Assembly: GCA_000995965.1 (NCBI GenBank)
Contig: LBYD01000001.1
Span: forward strand, 1 to 64,000
DNA: 64,000 nucleotides
Reading direction: 5' to 3'
Source: Candidatus Moranbacteria bacterium GW2011_GWC2_40_12
GTDB taxonomy: Bacteria; Patescibacteria; Paceibacteria; Moranbacterales; UBA11712
Positions 51,164-59,159 of this stretch are shown piece after piece. The notes under the pieces are model-generated. The model searched no databases, had not been told where the DNA came from, and saw only the letters and a program-made list of their open reading frames with translations. Positions within the stretch are counted from its first letter, which is position 1, and each line of letters starts with the position of its first letter. Made by a program: the position numbers and the translations under genes.

Positions 51164-51598
51164 ATGAGAGTTTATCAAACAAAAGCGAAAAAGTTGTCCG
51201 GAACTGATTTTCAGGAAGTCAACCGCAAGGCCCACGAAATTTATACTCAAATAAAAAAGAAATCAAAAAGACGCCCCTACGTCCGTTCAGCGTATTTTAG
51301 GAAAGAGAAAATATTTCTGGAATTGTTTTGGAAACATTTATACGGAAAAGAAAATTGGCGGGACAGAATGAGGCGACTGAAATACTTTGCTTGCGTGATT
51401 GAATTGATCCAAAAATCCCGCTTTGCGCCGACTTCCAAGAAAAATCCAAACAAATCAAAAGAAATGCTTCATCGGTTTTATGGACTCACGGCAGATAATG
51501 AATTGTTCTGCATCCAAATCAAGGAAGATGTCAAAAACAAGCAAAAATTTTTGATTTCCGTTTTCCCAACCGACGGACCATGGGATTGGGATATGTGA
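51164..51598 (+). CDS. Small basic protein, possible RelE/PBECR-like nuclease fold
   Basis: 144 aa, basic and aromatic. Core: RRPYVRSAYFRKEKIFLELFWKHL, then HRFYGLTADNELFCIQIKED and QKFLISVFPTDGPWD. This beta pattern resembles small phage or plasmid-borne RelE/PBECR-like toxins, but it is a guess by eye. No antitoxin partner is seen, though the frameshifted gene upstream might once have been one. A hairpin terminator follows at 51604. Confidence 0.5.
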   Translation: MRVYQTKAKKLSGTDFQEVNRKAHEIYTQIKKKSKRRPYVRSAYFRKEKIFLELFWKHLYGKENWRDRMRRLKYFACVIELIQKSRFAPTSKKNPNKSKEMLHRFYGLTADNELFCIQIKEDVKNKQKFLISVFPTDGPWDWDM

Positions 51599-51603
51599 AC
51601 AAA

Positions 51604-51653
51604 AAAGGACCTTCCGCTATGCGTGGTGTATAAACCACAGGCCGAAGGACCTT
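51604..51653. terminator. Terminator-like hairpin after the 51164 gene
   Basis: AAAGGACCTTC / GAAGGACCTTT outer arms with one A-A mismatch and inner GTGGT / ACCAC. On the minus strand it is followed by TTTTTT. Confidence 0.55.
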
Positions 51654-51764
51654 TCTATGAATAATACTACCAAACTAGAAAAATTCTGTCAATATGCAAT
51701 TTATTGCTTTATACAAGCTAAAATAGACAATCAGGATAATTTTTGCTAGGCTGAAATATAGGTT

Positions 51765-52988
51765 ATGGAAAAAGAAATTGCTATCAAAGCCGAAAATATA
51801 AGCAAAACCTTCCGCATTCCCCACGAGAAAATCTCGACGCTTAGGGGAGCTTTTGTGAACGCATTCAGCCGGAACAAAGGATATGAGGAATTCAAGGCGC
51901 TGGACGGCGTGAGCTTCGAGGTGAAAAAAGGGGAGTTTTTCGGGATCATTGGGCGAAACGGCAGCGGGAAATCAACACTTCTCAAGATCCTCGCCGGGAT
52001 ATACCAACCGGACAAGGGGAAGGTGAAAATCAACGGTCTCATTTCACCATTTCTTGAGCTCGGCATCGGCTTCAATCCGGAGCTTTCGGGACGAGACAAT
52101 ATATATCTCAATTCCGCTGTTTTGGGGCTCACGCACAAGCAGATCGATGAAAAATTTCAAGATATTGTGGATTTTTCGGAGCTCGGGCGCTTTATTGACC
52201 AAAAGGTGAAAAATTATTCTTCGGGAATGTATGTCCGTCTCGCATTTTCAGTGGCCATCCATGCGAACCGGGATATTCTGCTGATGGATGAAGTTCTCGC
52301 AGTGGGGGACACAAATTTTCAGAGTAAGTGCTTGACAGAGTTTAACAAATACAAAGACGCGGGGAAGACCGTGGTTTTGGTGACGCATGATATCGCGACA
52401 GTCCAAAGATATTGTGACCGGGCGATGCTTCTTCGCAACGGAAAGATTGAAATGATCGGAGATCCGCAAGAAGTCGGCAGTAAATATGTCTATCAAAATA
52501 TGAGTGACGAGGAAAGAAGAATGGCTGAAGAAAAAGGAAGAATAAAAAGGGAGATTTTGCGAAAGAAGGGAGAGGAAAAAAGCAAGGTAGTGGAAATAGC
52601 AAGAGTAGAATTCTTGGACAGATACGGAAAAGAAAAAAATGTTTTTGAAACCGGGGAGAATATGTCAGTAAGAGTTTATTTCAAAAAAAATAAAAAAGTT
52701 TCTAAGCTCAATTTTGGAGTTGCGATTTATAATCAGGAAAATAATTATATCTTTGGCATTAATACGGTTATCGACAAAGTTAACACGCAAAAATACATAG
52801 AAAATAGTTACTTTCAAGTCGATTATGAAAATATTCCGCTAAAAACGAACACTTATTTCATCAAGACCGGAATTTCTGGGGAAAATGGTGCGGTTGCTTA
52901 TGATTTTCTTGACAGGTCAAAGATTTTTAAAGTAATTTCAAAAAATCATAATGAAGGTTTAGTTGATTTATGTTACAGATGGAATTAA
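51765..52988 (+). CDS. wzt: ABC transporter ATPase Wzt, with C-terminal glycan-binding-like domain
   Basis: 407 aa. ATPase domain: Walker A GRNGSGKST (about 63-71), signature YSSGM (about 151), Walker B ILLMDEVLAVGD (about 171-182) and the H-loop THD. The family-specific FLELGIGFNPELSGRDNIYLN is present. A linker rich in Lys/Glu (about 240-275) leads to a beta-rich C-terminal domain (about 275-407), as in Wzt proteins that recognise the end of the glycan. It pairs with the permease at 44314. Its first 57 bases are duplicated at 50371. Confidence 0.92.
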   Translation: MEKEIAIKAENISKTFRIPHEKISTLRGAFVNAFSRNKGYEEFKALDGVSFEVKKGEFFGIIGRNGSGKSTLLKILAGIYQPDKGKVKINGLISPFLELGIGFNPELSGRDNIYLNSAVLGLTHKQIDEKFQDIVDFSELGRFIDQKVKNYSSGMYVRLAFSVAIHANRDILLMDEVLAVGDTNFQSKCLTEFNKYKDAGKTVVLVTHDIATVQRYCDRAMLLRNGKIEMIGDPQEVGSKYVYQNMSDEERRMAEEKGRIKREILRKKGEEKSKVVEIARVEFLDRYGKEKNVFETGENMSVRVYFKKNKKVSKLNFGVAIYNQENNYIFGINTVIDKVNTQKYIENSYFQVDYENIPLKTNTYFIKTGISGENGAVAYDFLDRSKIFKVISKNHNEGLVDLCYRWN

Positions 52989-52995
52989 TTATTAT

Positions 52996-53577
52996 ATGAA
53001 AAATAAGAAAATAATAAAAGGACGGGTTGTCTGGCTGACTGGTTTGTCTTGCAGTGGCAAGACGACTATCTCGAAAGAACTGATAAAATATTTCAAGAAA
53101 AATAAATTGCCTGTCCAGTGGCTGGACGGCGATGTTGTGCGAAAAACCATAAACAAAGATTTGGGGTTTTCAAAAAAAGACCGGGATGAAAATATAGAGC
53201 GCGTGACACATATTGCGCAGATGCTGGCTGAAAATGGCGTGAATGTAGTTGCGGCCTTTGTTTCACCGTATCGTAAAATGCGAAATTTCGCGAGAAAAAT
53301 TTGTCCCAATTTCATCGAGGTTTATGTCGAATGCGACATCAAAGAATGTATCAGAAGGGACACAAAAGGCTTGTATAAAAAAGCACTGGCGGGAAAAATA
53401 AGGGATTTTACCGGGATTCAGGATCCGTACGAACTGCCAAAAAAACCGGAAATTATCATTAATACGGAAGGAAAAAAAGCGGGAGAAAGCGCCCGAGAGC
53501 TGATTAGTCGGCTTGAAAGATTGGCCAGGTGGCCTAAATATACCGATCATATAAACGACAATTCGACGAGATCCTAA
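52996..53577 (+). CDS. cysC: Adenylylsulfate kinase
   Basis: 193 aa from the ATG at 52996. Phosphorylates APS to PAPS. P-loop GLSCSGKTT (about 16-24), WLDGDVVRKTINKDLGFSKKDR, FVSPYRKMR, and GLYKKALAGKIRDFTGIQDPYE are all conserved. The gene overlaps nothing and sits 7 bp after wzt. With sat next, it forms a complete sulfate-activation pathway to PAPS. Confidence 0.95.
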   Translation: MKNKKIIKGRVVWLTGLSCSGKTTISKELIKYFKKNKLPVQWLDGDVVRKTINKDLGFSKKDRDENIERVTHIAQMLAENGVNVVAAFVSPYRKMRNFARKICPNFIEVYVECDIKECIRRDTKGLYKKALAGKIRDFTGIQDPYELPKKPEIIINTEGKKAGESARELISRLERLARWPKYTDHINDNSTRS

Positions 53578-53600
53578 GCACGCTAAAATGACCTCGGATA

Positions 53601-54671
53601 ATGAAAAAAATCACGGTGTCAGACGAAATTTTGCAGGAAGCAAGAAATATCGCGGATAAAGTCTATCACCCTCTCGGGGAGTTTTTAGATGAAAAAAACC
53701 TGAAAGCGGTCTTGACATCGATGCGGCTCAAAAACGGAAAAATTTGGCCGATGCCAATTGTCCTGGATGCTGAAAAGAGCATCGCGGAAAAAATAAAAGG
53801 CGAAAAAGAAATAATCCTGGCAGACAAAAAAAACAAAGAAATCTTCAAGCTATCCGGTATTTCCACATTCAAATTCGACAAATTATTTTTTTATAAAAAC
53901 CTATTCGGGAGCGAAGACAAAAACCATCCCGGGGTTGCGAAAACATTGGAAATGGGGGATTATTTAGTAGGAGGAAAAGTTCATTTGCTCAAGAAAAAAT
54001 TGAAAAAACTGCACAAGTTGTTTTTTTCTCCTTCTGAAACAAAAAAGATATTTGAGAAAAGAAAATGGAAAAAAGTGGCCGCGTTTCAGACTCGCAACCC
54101 GCCCCACATTTCCCATGAGTATATCCAAAAAGACGCGCTCACGAAAGTCGACGGGTTGTTCATTAATCCGGTAATCGGCGGGAAAAAAAAAGGCGATTTC
54201 AGGGATGAGCACATTTTGGGCGCGTATGGCATATTAATGAAAAAAAACTATCCCAGAAATAAAGTCATTTTGGGGACTCTCCATACGTTTATGCGCTACG
54301 CCGGTCCGAAAGAGGCGGTTTTCCACGCGCTGATCAGAAAAAATTTCGGGTGCACGCATATGATCATCGGTCGGAACCACGCCGGAGCAGAAAATTATTA
54401 TGATCCGTATGCGGCACATGACATTTTTGACCGGTTCGAAGAAAAGGAATTGGGAATAAAAATTTTGAAATATGAAAATGCTTTTTATTGCAATGAATGC
54501 AAAAAAATAGTTCTGGAAAAAGAATGTAGGCATGGAAAAAAGGCAAGAGTTGATATTTCCGGCAATAAATTGCGGGAAAAATTGACAAACGGCGAAATCA
54601 TTCCAAAAGAATTCGTGAGAAAAGAAGTAGCTGAATATTTAAGAGCGAAAAGGAAAAATATTTTTTGCTAA
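53601..54671 (+). CDS. sat: Sulfate adenylyltransferase (ATP sulfurylase)
   Basis: 356 aa of the homo-oligomeric (Met3/Sat) type. Makes APS from ATP and sulfate. Active-site motifs QTRNPPHISHEYIQ (about 163-176, with QxRN and HxxH) and GRNHAGAENYYDPY (about 257-270) are intact. A zinc-like Cys cluster occurs near the C-terminus (FYCNECKK and KECRHGKK). It lacks the kinase-like extension of fungal forms. No sulfate uptake, APS reductase or sulfite reductase is in view. Confidence 0.95.
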   Translation: MKKITVSDEILQEARNIADKVYHPLGEFLDEKNLKAVLTSMRLKNGKIWPMPIVLDAEKSIAEKIKGEKEIILADKKNKEIFKLSGISTFKFDKLFFYKNLFGSEDKNHPGVAKTLEMGDYLVGGKVHLLKKKLKKLHKLFFSPSETKKIFEKRKWKKVAAFQTRNPPHISHEYIQKDALTKVDGLFINPVIGGKKKGDFRDEHILGAYGILMKKNYPRNKVILGTLHTFMRYAGPKEAVFHALIRKNFGCTHMIIGRNHAGAENYYDPYAAHDIFDRFEEKELGIKILKYENAFYCNECKKIVLEKECRHGKKARVDISGNKLREKLTNGEIIPKEFVRKEVAEYLRAKRKNIFC

Positions 54672-54677
54672 TGAATC

Positions 54678-55568
54678 ATGAAATTTTTAATATCTTTTTG
54701 CAACCAATCTGGAGATTCTAGAAACAATCTTCTTCTGATTGATCTGAAAACGGGCAAAAAACGATATTTATTGAACAATGTAGGTGGGTTTACCGGACTT
54801 GGGCAAGATAGCAAATATTTATACGCGCTTTCACAGACCTCGCCAACAAGGATATATATTATTGAGAAAGGCTCTGGAAAAAGTATATTGTTGCAGAAAT
54901 TGGAAGAAGTTCTTGATCCTCATTCTTTGGCTGTTTCCGAAAATTTTTTGTATGTTGTGTCTACGGGTAATGATCAAGTTCTACAATATAAATTTGATAG
55001 AGTTAAAAATAAATTGTTTTTTCAGAAAATATTTTGGTGGCCCAACGGTTCCGATAAAATATCAGATACTCATCATATAAATTCCTTATTCATGCTTAAC
55101 AATCAGATGTATGTTTCGGCTTTTGGCCCTAAAAAATCGGAAAAGTGGAGTTCTGCAGACGAAGGTTATATCCTGAACATCACTGAAAATAGAAAAGAAA
55201 TCGAACATATTTATCACCCTCATTCAATTTTTACAGAAGGCAGTATATTTTCAAAAAGAAATATCTATTATTGCGAATCCTCGACAAAAAGTGTTAAAAA
55301 AAATAATTTAACATTGATTAAATTGGATTTGGGATATACGAGGGGATTATATTTACAAGGCAAGTATTTGGCGTTGGGGACGAGTAGCGGTCGAAAACAT
55401 TCAAAAAGCACTGGGCTTATAAATAATCCTGCGGATGAGGGAACACCAGAGGATGATTGCCGGTTGCTTATTTTCAAGAAAAATTTTTTCAATAAATTTG
55501 TGCTCAAAAAAAGTTTTGATTTCTTGCCAAATCATAAAGAAATATATGCTATTATCGCTTTAACCTGA
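54678..55568 (+). CDS. Beta-propeller-like hypothetical protein
   Basis: 296 aa, no signal peptide. Repeated short strands with GLGQDSKYLYALSQ, HSLAVSENFLYVVSTGNDQVLQY and LYLQGKYLALGTSSGR spaced as in a propeller. Conserved His residues in TFDSW-like places (SDTHHINSL and YHPHS) suggest a metal or substrate site, as in the DUF4915/TIGR03032 group; that link is by memory only. Cytoplasmic. It is co-directional with sat (6-bp gap) and the next gene, so it belongs to the surface-glycan unit. Confidence 0.5.
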   Translation: MKFLISFCNQSGDSRNNLLLIDLKTGKKRYLLNNVGGFTGLGQDSKYLYALSQTSPTRIYIIEKGSGKSILLQKLEEVLDPHSLAVSENFLYVVSTGNDQVLQYKFDRVKNKLFFQKIFWWPNGSDKISDTHHINSLFMLNNQMYVSAFGPKKSEKWSSADEGYILNITENRKEIEHIYHPHSIFTEGSIFSKRNIYYCESSTKSVKKNNLTLIKLDLGYTRGLYLQGKYLALGTSSGRKHSKSTGLINNPADEGTPEDDCRLLIFKKNFFNKFVLKKSFDFLPNHKEIYAIIALT

Positions 55569-55574
55569 AATAAC

Positions 55575-58406
55575 ATGATCTGGAAATACCATAAACCAAA
55601 ATTTGAATACGAAAGAGTGCTGAATCCGCTGGAAACCGGGTGGGTTGGCCATGTTTTTTTTGCCTATGACCTGGTCAGAAACACGAAACCAAAAAGAATC
55701 GTTGAGCTCGGCACTCATTTCGGACATTCTTTTTTTGCTTTCTGCCAGGCGGAAAAAGACGAGGGGACAGATGATGCGGAGCTGGTCGCGGTTGATACCT
55801 GGGAAGGGGACGAACATTCCGGTTTTTATGACAATTCTGTTTATAATGGTGTGGAAAAAATAAAAAATACTTTTTATAATGGTCTGAACATCCGGCTCCT
55901 TCGGAAAACTTTTGACGAAGCAGTTTCTGATTTTGAAGATAATTCAATTGACATATTGCATATCGATGGGCTGCATACTTATGAAGCCGTGAAGCATGAT
56001 TTTGATTCATGGATCGGCAAAGTGAAAAAGGACGGCATCATTCTTCTCCATGATACTGCGGTCAGAGCAGGAGACTTCGGTGTTTATAAATTGTGGGATG
56101 AAATCAAGAAAAAATATAATACTTTGGAATTCGATCATTCACATGGCCTAGGTGTAATGTTCAAAGGTCCAAAACACTATAAGAAGATAAATATATTCAA
56201 AGAAATTTGGAGACATTACTACACAATATTTAGCGAGAACAAGCTTATCAAATTTGAAATTGACAATATTAACAAAGAAATACAGAAAAAAGATAATGAG
56301 ATAAAATTGCTTAGTGTTACAGAGCAGCAGAAGAATCAAAATTTAGCCGAACTTCGCAATTTCTTACAGCAAAAAGACAATAAAATATCTAATTTAAGTA
56401 GCGAAATAAAGCGTAAGGATAATGAAATCAGGCAGAAAGATCAGATTGTCCAGCAGAAAGATCAGATTGTCCAGCAGATGGAAGTCGAAATCAATCTAAT
56501 GAAGTCCTCAAAATTCTGGATTTTAAGGAATCGCTATATAAAAATAAGATACTTTCGGATGAAACACTTTTTTCAGCTTATTCCGAAAGCCCTTAGGATA
56601 CTCTGGAAAGATGGCGTCGGGAAATTTTCATGGGCAACTTATAAATATCTTATTCACGGATGGGATTATTTCAAGCCAAAACCGCAGCCCGAAAAGCCGA
56701 AGACCGATTACGAAAAATGGGTCGAAAAAAATGAAAAGTGGGATAGCGTTGAGATAGAGAAAGAGATAGAAAAATTCAAATACAAACCGAAAATTTCCAT
56801 AATCACTCCTGTTTATAATGTTGACCCAAAGTGGCTCGACAAATGCATCGAATCTGTAAGAAGTCAATTCTATGAAAATTGGGAGCTTCGTCTTCACGAT
56901 GACGCTTCAACAAAAAAAGAAACGGTCGAGTGTCTCAAAAAATGGGAGAAAAAAGACGACAAGCGGATAAAAATATCTTACGGAAAAGAAAACCAGCATA
57001 TTTCCGGTGCCTCAAATGAAGCCCTGAAGTTGGCGACTGGTGAGTTTGTTGCGCTTCTCGACAACGATGACGAGCTTTCTCCGAATGCGCTTTTCGAAAA
57101 CGCGAAACTCATCAACGAACATTCGGAAGCTGATTTCATATACAGCGATGAAGATAAAATTGAAACAAATGGGAAAAGAAATGATCCCTTTTTCAAACCC
57201 GACTGGTCTCCCGATCTCTTTCTTTCGCAGATGTATACGTGCCATCTGGGAGTTTATCGGAAATCAATCATTAATGAAATCGGCGGATTCCGTAAAGGCT
57301 ACGAGGGATCGCAAGATTATGACCTGGTTCTGCGATTCATTGAAAAAACAAAACCGGAAAATATTTTTCATATTCCTAAAATTCTCTATCACTGGAAAAA
57401 AATTCCCGGTTCGATGGCCAGAAATGAAATTGCTAAAGATTATACTGCCGCAGCGGCCCAAAAAGCTCTGAAAGATTATTTGGTAAGGAACAATATTGAG
57501 GGTGAAGTTTTGGACGGAAAATTTCCAGGGACATATCGAGTGAAAAGGAAAATCTTGGGGAATCCGAAAATTTCAATAGTTATTCCCTTTCGGGATAAAG
57601 TGAAAGTGTTAGATACATGCGTGAAAAGCATTCTCGAAAAAACTTCTTACAGCAATTATGAAATTATCCTAGTCGATAATCAAAGCAATGAAAACAAAAC
57701 CGCTGATTATCTAAAATCGATAAAGGAAAATGAGAAGGTGAAATTGATAAAATACGACCGTCCGTTTAACTTTTCTGCGATAAATAACTATGCAACGAAA
57801 AAATGTCACGGGGATTATATATTGTTTCTCAATAATGACGTCGAAGTCATTTCGCCGGAGTGGCTGAATTCAATGGTCGAACATATCCAAAGAAAAGAAG
57901 TGGGGGCAGTAGGAGCAAAATTATTATATTTTGACAATACAATCCAACATGCAGGCGTGGTTGTAGGCCCGGGAGGAGTTGCCGGCCATGCATTCAAAAC
58001 TTTCTCTGACGAAGAGACGGGATATTTTTCTCACCATCACCTAATAAAAAATTACAACGTTGTCACAGCTGCCTGCATTCTTGTGAAAAAAGAAGTTTTT
58101 GAAAAGGTTGGTAGTTTCGATGAAAGCAATCTGCCTGTCGCGTTCAATGATGTTGATCTTTGCCTTAAAATAAGGGAAGCGGGATATTTGATTGTTTGGA
58201 CGCCCTTTGCGAAACTTTATCACTATGAGTCGTTGAGCAGGGGAAACGACGAGGATTTCAAAGAAAGCGATCCGAAAGAATACGAAAGAGTAATGTCGGA
58301 AAGAATTTATGCCAAAAACAAGTGGAAAAAGTATATCGAGAATGATCCCTATTACAGCCCGAATTTGACCCAAAAAAAAGAAGACTTCAGTATCAAGATT
58401 AATTGA
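55575..58406 (+). CDS. Methyltransferase / coiled coil / double GT2 fusion
   Basis: 943 aa with three parts. Residues 1-205 are a class I methyltransferase of the cephalosporin-hydroxylase/MT24 type (RIVELGTHFGHSFFAF and DILHIDGLHTYEAVKHDF). Residues of about 225-315 are a coiled coil with heptads and a tandem RQKDQIVQQKDQIVQQ. Residues of about 415-640 and 660-900 are two GT2 domains: ISIITPVYNVDPKW with LLDNDDELSPNAL, and ISIVIPFRDKVKV with LFLNNDVEVISPEW. It probably elongates and caps a surface glycan, with the coiled coil setting chain length. It overlaps the 3' end of the convergent methyltransferase gene by 8 bp. Confidence 0.88.
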   Translation: MIWKYHKPKFEYERVLNPLETGWVGHVFFAYDLVRNTKPKRIVELGTHFGHSFFAFCQAEKDEGTDDAELVAVDTWEGDEHSGFYDNSVYNGVEKIKNTFYNGLNIRLLRKTFDEAVSDFEDNSIDILHIDGLHTYEAVKHDFDSWIGKVKKDGIILLHDTAVRAGDFGVYKLWDEIKKKYNTLEFDHSHGLGVMFKGPKHYKKINIFKEIWRHYYTIFSENKLIKFEIDNINKEIQKKDNEIKLLSVTEQQKNQNLAELRNFLQQKDNKISNLSSEIKRKDNEIRQKDQIVQQKDQIVQQMEVEINLMKSSKFWILRNRYIKIRYFRMKHFFQLIPKALRILWKDGVGKFSWATYKYLIHGWDYFKPKPQPEKPKTDYEKWVEKNEKWDSVEIEKEIEKFKYKPKISIITPVYNVDPKWLDKCIESVRSQFYENWELRLHDDASTKKETVECLKKWEKKDDKRIKISYGKENQHISGASNEALKLATGEFVALLDNDDELSPNALFENAKLINEHSEADFIYSDEDKIETNGKRNDPFFKPDWSPDLFLSQMYTCHLGVYRKSIINEIGGFRKGYEGSQDYDLVLRFIEKTKPENIFHIPKILYHWKKIPGSMARNEIAKDYTAAAAQKALKDYLVRNNIEGEVLDGKFPGTYRVKRKILGNPKISIVIPFRDKVKVLDTCVKSILEKTSYSNYEIILVDNQSNENKTADYLKSIKENEKVKLIKYDRPFNFSAINNYATKKCHGDYILFLNNDVEVISPEWLNSMVEHIQRKEVGAVGAKLLYFDNTIQHAGVVVGPGGVAGHAFKTFSDEETGYFSHHHLIKNYNVVTAACILVKKEVFEKVGSFDESNLPVAFNDVDLCLKIREAGYLIVWTPFAKLYHYESLSRGNDEDFKESDPKEYERVMSERIYAKNKWKKYIENDPYYSPNLTQKKEDFSIKIN

Positions 58407-59157
58407 AAAACCTTAGCAACTTTCGCAAAATACTCTGCAATTTGCCGTTTTTTTGTTTTCTCAATATTGTTATTATCTCTTCTCCATTTTCTTGCAATTC
58501 TAATATTTCAAATGAGTTATTGAGATATATTCGAGATTTTGTTACGAATTCTTTGAAGGTTAGGGCATCCCAAACATGGAAATGAATGCTATAATTCATA
58601 TCCAGAAATTTTTTAGTAGCTTCTTCCCGTTCAGAAAGTGGTTTATCCTTATATACAGCGTTAGCGAACTCAAAAAAATGTTTTCTCCTTAAATTATCAT
58701 CAGCTATTCCCTTTTTGTCGTCATTGACAAGATGTTTGAAATCCGTGAGTTCTCTTCCTGCATCAAATGTGTGTCTCTTATCAGGAACAGCATAATAGAG
58801 CACTCCGTTATTCGTTAGCTTTGCCAAATGATTTCTAATTGTGCCGATAGGGTTTTCGCAGTGTTCCAGCATATGGTTCGCAATAATAAAATCAAGGCTA
58901 TCATTTTGTATAGTAAGGAGCCTCTCCCCGTCATCAATAATATCCACTCTTGTTAATTCATATTGGTCGAGCTCCGGATAATGAGACTTGAGGCCAGGAT
59001 TATCAAGGCGGTCAACATACTTCACGGCGGCTTTTTCATTTACCCAAAGAGGGCGGTGAAGAGCACCAATTTCGATACCGTTTCCATGAAGATATTTATT
59101 GCTTAGATCTTTCCTGACTTTTTGAATATCCTGTTTTTCTATGGCTTCATTTGTCAT
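58399..59157 (-). CDS. Class I SAM-dependent methyltransferase
   Basis: 252 aa. Motif region GNGIEIGALHRPLW (an unusual motif I found in a glycan-cluster methyltransferase group), then NDSLDFIIANHMLEHCENPIGTIRN and GVLYYAVPDKRHTFD (motifs IV-VI). Substrate unknown. It is convergent with the fusion gene and shares 8 bp with its end. It starts 2 bp after the stop of the large membrane protein, so it is read in the same transcript. Confidence 0.8.
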   Translation of the reverse strand: MTNEAIEKQDIQKVRKDLSNKYLHGNGIEIGALHRPLWVNEKAAVKYVDRLDNPGLKSHYPELDQYELTRVDIIDDGERLLTIQNDSLDFIIANHMLEHCENPIGTIRNHLAKLTNNGVLYYAVPDKRHTFDAGRELTDFKHLVNDDKKGIADDNLRRKHFFEFANAVYKDKPLSEREEATKKFLDMNYSIHFHVWDALTFKEFVTKSRIYLNNSFEILELQENGEEIITILRKQKNGKLQSILRKLLRFFN

Positions 59158-59159
59158 AT

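Noticed and set aside
51604..51653. tRNA-like hairpin
   Set aside because: No cloverleaf, TTCGA-type loop or acceptor stem; it fits a terminator.
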